DNA from: Lactifluus volemus
Taxonomy: Eukaryota > Basidiomycota > Agaricomycetes > Russulales > Russulaceae
Length of the DNA: 64,000 nt
Assembly: GCA_022376515.1 (NCBI GenBank)
Contig: WTXI01000007.1
Coordinates: forward strand, 1,138,429-1,202,428
Direction: 5' to 3'
Part shown: positions 57,705 through 64,000 of the stretch, in pieces
Layout: each line of letters opens with the position of its first letter
Position numbering within the stretch: position 1 is the first letter of the stretch
Program-made: the position numbers and the translations under genes
Notes under the pieces: generated by a model
Seen by the model: only the letters and a program-made list of their open reading frames with translations
What the model was told of the DNA's origin: nothing
The model's database searches: none

Positions 57705-60700
57705 ATGCCCCGTCCTAGTATCCGCGATCATGCTCGACCCTCCAAACGTTTTAAATCCGAACTGAGCCAGGGTGCAAAGGGTAAGGTGTATGTGTCTATC
57801 GCACCTGTTGGCCGTCGGGATGGGCGCACACGCCCGGGACTGTCGGAATTGCTCCCTCAAGGTCGAAGCCGCCTTCTGGATGAGAAAAGCCAGATGAGGC
57901 TCAACACTGCATTGGCTAGCCGGTGGAAACAAGCTTATGAAAGTATGTTGACCGCTACCTGGATCTGTTCTCAGATGGCCAACTTCATTAGACCTCTCCA
58001 CTGGAAGTAAACGTGCACTCGACCAAATGACGGGTGGCACAGGTGATGAAGCCACCGGTGGACCAACAGGTGTCATGGATGAGGGTCTCTGGTTTGACGA
58101 TGACATGGGGGGACCCCTGGACACAGAAATGCAGATTTCTGGCGAGGGCGGCGAGACAGAGCACTTATCAGAGTACCTTGGGCGGTGAGTTGATCTTGTG
58201 TTCATTCCCCTGCCCATTAACCTGGTTCTTTCAGTACGCGAAACTATAACAGATCTCAAACATGGACAATGCGGCTCCACCTACAACAATCAAGGTGGGA
58301 CGAACAGCTACCCTCCCTCGTTGATGCATACTTGGATTTCAAGTTCCATGAGTGTGACAACTCGCATTCACGCAATCCAAATACAGGGGATGACTTGGGA
58401 CATTTCCAGCTCCTCTATATTGACGTCTTCGGTATGTGGCTTTACTAGGATCAACTACTCTCACAGCGACGCAATAATGGTGAGTACTTGTCAGATTTCT
58501 CCTATTCACGCACCTTTGTTCAGATACCGGGGTGTGTGTATCCTAACATGAATCTCCTGCGGCAAGGGTGCCTCAGCTCGTCACCATTGAACATTTCTTT
58601 CGCAATCTCTCTCCGGACCTTGGAGATATATCACCAGCTCTTCATTCGCCAGCCGCGCCTCAGTAAACAGGCGTGGATTCGCTCAATTTGTGACTATCAC
58701 AATGTAGGTTATGCATTACCACATCAATGCAGACACGCAGAGAGTACTAATGACTGTAGTTGACATATCACCGCTCGTACTATTGGCACTTCTCCAACAC
58801 ATTCGACGTTTACCTCAAAATCAGACGGGGCGTGGAGAATCGCCTTCTAGACGTCTTGGAGAGGACAGGTCCTGATTGGCGTGTCAGGCACTCTTGTCCA
58901 TGTTGTCAGAATGAGGTTACTAATGTTATTCTCTTATTTCCGGGTGCACCGTTGTTCTAATCCGAATTTCAATCAGCTTCCTGACGAATCGCCATTGGAA
59001 GTGTCCCTCATGGGGGTGCTTGATGGAAACCAATCTCTGAAGCGTATCCGTCGGCGGGAAGGCCTCAATTCTGAGACGCGGGAGTTTGCAAGCGACTACT
59101 ATATATCAGAGGGGCTGGTGGATCTATTTAAACACGATGTGAAGCCAAAGTCGCTACGCTCATCGAAGAAACCTGTGCGTGGTGGAATGTGTGTTCAAGG
59201 GCGATACTGATCTCGAAGTACAGCTGTTTTCTGGCGCCAGTCATTCCGACACAGATGATACACCTTCTTGGTCCAAAGACGCGCACGAAGCCACACCGGC
59301 TGATGGAGATGAAGAACAGACGACTTGCACAGAGCGATGGAAGGCCGCACAGAGTGACAACCTCAAACGAATGTGGTCCATATATCGCGAAACTGGTATT
59401 TTTTTATCTGCCTGCCGACACGGCCTCATCTGGTGGATATGCGATATGGTATCAAGTGGCGAACTGTACGAACATGCTTTTGGTTTTTTCCGACACTAAC
59501 TATGACCGCAGTGCTAAATACCCACTCTCAGTAGTCAATAAGGTGCTCGATGTGTTTCCGGCCAGGCCAGGACTCGGTTATGACATTGGGTGCTCATTCA
59601 CGCAAACTGTCATGAGGAGTTCGATTGCAGAAAAGGCGAAAGAGAAACAACTTCGCCTAGTTATTCCCTCATTCCACGGCTATGCACACAAACGCGTTTG
59701 TCAACTTTCATACCATCCGCTCTATGTCAGCGGTTTCGGGATCGAAGACCTTGAGACAGCTGAGAGGATCTTCTCCTCGTTTAATGGGCTCGCTAATACC
59801 ACCAGATATGCAACCCGATTTCACCGACACCAAGCGATCGACCTATATGCTCGACAACATGATGATGATAAATACCAAGAACTCTGTGCGTTTCAGGGTC
59901 CCTTCTGTTATTTCCAGGCTGATCTCCTTTTGTCAAGCGGCTTTCCTTTATGGGAACTACAAACAAGTCACTCAAATTCTCGATGAAGCCCCCCGTGCTA
60001 TCGCCGCTTTTCAATCTGGCCAGGCCCTTGAAGACACAGCTTATCGTCAACATATCGAAGCGGAGCGTGTCTACCTTTTGTCACGTAAAAAGGAAGGCCC
60101 CGAAAACGAGTTCGCGTGTGATTACTATGAGCATCTCATCAGTTATCAAGAGTCGAAGTAAGTTAATTATACACTCCACAGCGCATTGACTGTATAATAA
60201 TAACATGCAGAAAGCTCTATGAAGCCGCCGTGACGTTCTGTACCACCTCGATGTCAGCACGATCGAGGTTGAACGAACGTGCCACACTCTTGAAGCACCA
60301 CGCGTTCGAAACATTTGAACGGATCCAAGATGCCCTTCAAAGATTCGAACTTTCATACAAAATTCCGACACGATGGACTCCTGACATGGAGGAATGGAAA
60401 AAGGCCGCAAGTTACTATGCAACAAGAGTATATCAAAAGGCCCTCTCCAAGCTAGAGGGCCTTGTCGTTGCACGCTTATTTGAGCTTCACAAAATGGGGC
60501 TCTCGGGAACGGGTATGTTTTTTTGGTACAAGTTTATTCAGTAGCTGACGTTGACGCAATCAGGATATAAATTGCGTGTCCACATCAATAAGGCGCTCAA
60601 AACTCGATGTAAGGCTATACAGGCGGCACTCCGTAAGTACAACGAGGCTGCCAAGGATCTCAATCGCCCCCAGTTGGACTGGAAGGACGTTTCAACGTAC

Positions 60701-61255
60701 GATACTCTTGCCGACTTCGACTTATTGCAAGAATGCCAGGTCGACATCCGTCAGCAGCCTTGGGCTAATCCTCGAAATCGCCAGATTTCTCTACACCGTT
60801 TGAAGCTTGAGCGGGCGGAGGAGGAGAGAAAACGCCTCAATATCGAAATCTCGCGCTTGGTCGACTGGATGAGCCAGGAAGAATCGCAGCTAAGGTCAGC
60901 TGTCAATGGTCTGCGTTCAGAGGGCTCTACCCTTGCTGTGGAAGCCAGTTGCTTCCTTGCACGTCGCATTCGCCAGAATAATGTCCACCGTGCACGCATC
61001 CAGAAGATCTACGCGTTACCAAGTTATACAGGTCGGCGCGAATCTATCACCGGTGAGACAAACGACGTCACGATTCAGGGAGGACTTGCAAGTGGTGGCA
61101 TAGGAGCAGTTGGCATCGAGCCCGGAGCAGTCGACTCAGAGATCGAGCCTGAAGGACCTGTCAGCGCGGAGGAGGATGATGCCATTGGCGATGAGCTAGA
61201 CCGTTTGAACGACTTTCTTAGTAGTCTCGATGTTGTCAATACTAGTGTTGTGTAA
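57705..61255 (+). CDS. KDZ (Kyakuja-Dileera-Zisupton) transposase, about 1007 residues, spliced
   Basis: Exons inferred by frame continuity and GT-AG ends: 57705-57942, 57992-58184, 58235-58431, (58451-58481 uncertain), 58524-58703, 58760-58915, 58977-59174, 59224-59465, 59512-59885, 59938-60157, 60211-60512, 60564-61255; assigned introns are mostly 46-61 bp, some with CTAAT/CTAAC branch sites. The N-terminal third holds a Cys-containing region typical of CxC clusters (RLHLQQSRWDEQLPSLVDAY, later CPCCQNE). The catalytic part has VLDGNQSLKR (first Asp), GLGYDIGCSF (second Asp), FHGYAHKRVCQL and GIEDLETAERIFS (Glu). The C-terminus (HINKALKTRCKAI, ADFDLLQECQVDI, a coiled region and an acidic tail) fits the family. 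Around 58432-58523 the exons do not join in frame by one nucleotide, so either a splice is missed or the gene is mutated. It would act in the nucleus on its own element ends, which are not in the window. Confidence 0.8.
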
Positions 61256-62640
61256 TCCACCGAGAGCAAATTGCCACACAATGCCCGGTTAGGATGAGGG
61301 TTACACGCCGTCACAGAAGTGCAGAACACACTCTAGTACATACGCGAAGTGCAGCTAATACTCTACACGCGATGTGCAGCACGGCGTGACACAGGACACA
61401 TCCAGGGCGGGACTGGAAACACAATGAAACGCAAGAACAGACGCATTCAAGTTACCGTACTGCCAGTGAGCGAACAAAAGGACATGTGAGCCAGTCTGAG
61501 AGAAACAGGGAAACAAGATATACTAGCAAGCACACAAGGCACGTCAGAAGCAAAGTCAGAAACATGCAAGAGCCCAGAAACGATTGTGCGATGTGTGGCC
61601 GGTCTATGGCGGGATCTTGCCTCTTTCATCGAGACGATAGGACAACGTGATTATCGGGCTTTATCGTTTCCGATTGTTTTCAGTTCCGATCTGAATACTT
61701 TTTGTTTCATTACAGTTTGATAGTAACTTGGTCATTAGCTACAGTACGATGGCAAGTGCGGCATACACTCTGGTGTGCCATTTGCGTGCCCAATAATCGA
61801 TCATTACGATCCCTCGTACATTGTCATAGTGATGATTATCGAGCCTTAATGTATCCGATTGTTTCAGTTCCGATCTGATTATTTATTGCTTCATTACAGT
61901 TTGATGGTAACTTGGTCATTCGCTACAGTAAGTGCGGCACACACTCTGGTGTGCCGCTCGCGTGCCCAGTAATCGATGGTTACGATCTCGTTACGATCCT
62001 TCGCATATTGTAGTGTTTGCCTTGGACTTACTAGTAATTCAATTGCTCCCTCAGTTCTGTGCAAGTTAGTGCACGAGTATCAGAGCCCCGGTCCTTTTTC
62101 CAGCGGGATTGCCCTTGTCAGCCTGAGGACAATCCTCGTGCACGCCTGAGAACCCTGAGCTTGTGAAACGACCGGAGATTATGGCAAGAACAGTAATCAC
62201 TTAATTACCATGAGTAGACAATGATAACATCGAAGTAACATATACAGAACGTAATATCTATATCAGCTCATTTCTAGAACACGCAATTTTCATAACACCG
62301 ACCTCAATTGTTCAGAGGGGGGTCCCCACTTACACGTTGCAAGACCTCAGCCATTTATATCATATTGACTACCTCACTTGTTAGTGCGACCACATACATC
62401 TATCTGCTGTCGGGATCAACATAGTATACCAGATACCATTGTCGCAATGACATTGTACATAAAAAGGCATGACTCCTTGCGACCAGTTGAGGTCCTCGCT
62501 CCCCCGTAATGCCCAGTACACCTCTGAGAAACGATAAATTGACGATCCCCCCTGCTAATGCGGGGGTTCCACTCTGGGTTCATCCGAAGCACAAAGCATA
62601 GGAAGGAGACCAGAGAACAACTAATTACTAACATCAGGGA
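61256..62640. other. KDZ downstream region with a tandem 185-bp repeat
   Basis: No gene recognised. 61649-61833 and 61834-62015 are tandem copies (GATTATCG start, TTCATTACAGTTTGAT and CACACTCTGGTGTGCC-like cores). CpG is still frequent. Confidence 0.6.
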
Positions 62641-62728
62641 TCTGGTACGAGTTCATCACCTCCGAGTCTGACAATAAACTCAGTGTCTTATTCTTGTTAC
62701 GTTCACCATACACCGCAGATATCTGAAC

Positions 62729-63461
62729 TTGAACGGTGCTGTGGCGTTGGGTGCATACTCGTTGCTTTTCAAGGAGAACAGGAACCCAGATTGGCGCAAC
62801 TACCCAGTGTCTGCGCTCACACTGAATGAGCGCAACGTTCGGCTTATGTACAGCGAGATCTTTCAAATCAAAATCTTCTCACCAGCAATTTCGGATATTC
62901 AAGAGGTCTGTTTGCGCCAATTAGGTATTGCATATCTTCGAGACTTTCGAACTCGCGCCCACAAATCCAAGTATTTTGCCAATGTTCGACTCGAGTCAGA
63001 AACAACCACCAAATCACTCATCAGCCCGAGTGTTCGTGATATCCCTCCTCTCTACGAGCCAGAAAGCCGAGGTCTCTCCGCCGAAAGTGGTAAATAATGC
63101 ATTGGCCGCCTCCCCCAAACCGCGTCTCATTGCACCCACCTCAACAAACACACATTTGCCATTTGATCCTGTCCACTCCCAACTCTCATCAATGCGCCTG
63201 AGCGATGACGACCCATCACCAGTGACGCCGCCCTCCCCTTCGCACTCTTTGCGCACATATCTAGGCAGCCCCAATCCACTTGTGGTAAAACTTCCTTCGG
63301 ATGTGCGTGATTTACTTGCTGCATTAGGTGAGCGCGACACTATCGTGATCAAGATCCAAGACGTGTACCATAATGTGGCACGTTCTTCACACGAAGCTGC
63401 CCTGATTGCCTTGGGCTTTAACCGCGGCACATCAAAGGCATTGGCCTTCCTAATGCAGTGA
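62729..63461 (+). CDS. Possible spliced accessory gene of the KDZ element, unknown function
   Basis: The frame 62729-63097 includes LTLNERNVRLMYSEIFQIKI and ISDIQEVCLRQLGIAYLRDF. The overlapping frame to 63461 has a Pro/Ser-rich acidic linker, then LGSPNPLVVKLPSDVRDLLA and ALGERDTIVIKIQDVYHNVA, ending at TGA 63459-63461. A frame change between the two near 63000-63090 suggests an intron, but I could not place it. A donor-like GTAAGT at 63484 hints that the gene may continue. Composition and CpG content match the KDZ gene. I do not recognise the family. Confidence 0.35.
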
Positions 63462-63660
63462 CGGAGCTGGCGCAGTTGCAACGGTAAGTCGTTTGTCCAT
63501 TCCTATATTCGTTTATTTACGTGCTGTCACTCACTATCCTTACGCGTGTTACAGCGCGTTTTTTTTGGTTGATGATCTTCTACAACCTGAATGCACCGCG
63601 TTTTTCGTTGATGATTCTCCATGCCTCGCGTTTTTTTGTTGATGATTCTCGTTCCTCCCC

Positions 63661-63668
63661 TATAAAAA
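63661..63668 (+). promoter_or_regulatory. TATA box of the last gene
   Basis: TATAAAAA, 105 bp upstream of the ATG at 63773. Upstream, the words GCGTTTTTT...GTTGATGAT repeat three times (63554-63645). Confidence 0.5.
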
Positions 63669-63772
63669 TTACCGGCGATGCGTACTATACATCGTATTTC
63701 CTAGACACCACGCTGTGTACTTCCCTCAGGCTTCGTTCCACTCTACTGCGTTCAACGCCTCCGACCCTTGTC

Positions 63773-64000
63773 ATGTCCACTATTACCATCCCACCTACTA
63801 GCCGTCCCGGAGCGGGGACAAATGCACCTTCGTGTTCTGAGCGAGCCCGTAAAAGCGATGAGCAACGTGCACAGGAAAAGGAGCATAAACTCGCCAGGAA
63901 AGTGAAAATCAAGGCCGCTGTTGACGTCGCTATAGACCAGATTGACGACATTATTGAGGGGTTAGCCGCTGAAACTGGCATCGGTTTCAAACAAGCATGC
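63773..64000 (+). CDS. TE-associated protein of unknown function, N-terminus (cut by window end)
   Basis: An open frame of 76 codons starts MSTITIPPTSRPGAG and runs off the window. After a Ser/Pro start comes a highly charged, helical segment (EKEHKLARKVKIKAAVDVAI) and DQIDDIIEGLAAETGIGFKQ, which resembles the start of a conserved helical repeat found in uncharacterised Agaricomycete proteins near DNA transposons. A TATA box lies 105 bp upstream. The start is chosen because it is the first ATG after the TATA box with an open frame. Function unknown. Confidence 0.55.
   Translation, partial: MSTITIPPTSRPGAGTNAPSCSERARKSDEQRAQEKEHKLARKVKIKAAVDVAIDQIDDIIEGLAAETGIGFKQAC

Noticed and set aside
61256..64000. 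A TET/JBP dioxygenase gene accompanying the KDZ transposase
   Set aside because: No frame with an HxD iron-binding motif in suitable context was seen. The region right of 64000 is unavailable.

Overview
The window reads as transposon-packed, gene-poor DNA from a basidiomycete fungus, most likely an Agaricomycete. The evidence is a KDZ-type transposase gene with many 46-61 bp introns, a Plavaka-type DNA transposon, Tad-like LINE, copia, gypsy, hAT, pogo and Helitron relics, and no recognisable housekeeping gene. I found no tRNA, rRNA or CRISPR array. The species cannot be named from the sequence.

Layout. 1-1991: a long LTR (left end off-window) split by a hAT-like insertion. 2-3 kb: BED-finger hAT transposase relic. 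3.8-5.9 kb: inverted-repeat unit holding a Helitron helicase fragment, itself hit by a TA-flanked MITE. 6-8.1 kb: a broken spliced gene of unknown function, interrupted at 8120 by a 10.85 kb Plavaka element (8121-18969, 5-bp target duplication CTCAA) that carries three younger insertions. 19-24 kb: a solo copia LTR, hAT debris and a gypsy element lacking its reverse transcriptase. 24-25 kb: pogo/CENP-B-type relic. 25616-32086: an almost intact copia element with a hAT-like element inside gag, which in turn carries a solo LTR of the same copia family. 32.8-42.5 kb: LINE relic, two copies of an ORF-bearing A-tailed retroposon, a SANT/MADF-like gene relic, several MITEs and a hAT with an 8-bp duplication. 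42.5-53 kb: decayed pogo, PHD-like and other relics, a second GGGTA-type hAT, and a gypsy RT/RNase H fragment. 53087-55108: two LTRs with clustered TGASTCA sites. 55.3-64 kb: a CpG-rich tandem-repeat block, a KDZ transposase gene and two further TE-associated genes, the last cut by the window end.

Two themes tie the window together. First, base decay: the left 52 kb is poor in CpG and comparison of two LTR copies shows CG changed to TG or CA, while the KDZ end keeps abundant CpG. This fits methylation-driven decay of old elements and a younger arrival at the right. Second, mobile pieces are mixed: a purine-rich module and a short A-rich core recur inside elements with unrelated termini, and many elements are nested with clear target duplications, so relative insertion order can be read directly.

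The observations I would check first are the 26-bp-period arrays of palindromic TGASTCA (bZIP/Gcn4-type) sites in the LTRs, the ORF-bearing retroposon pair, and the CpG-rich tandem block ahead of the KDZ gene.
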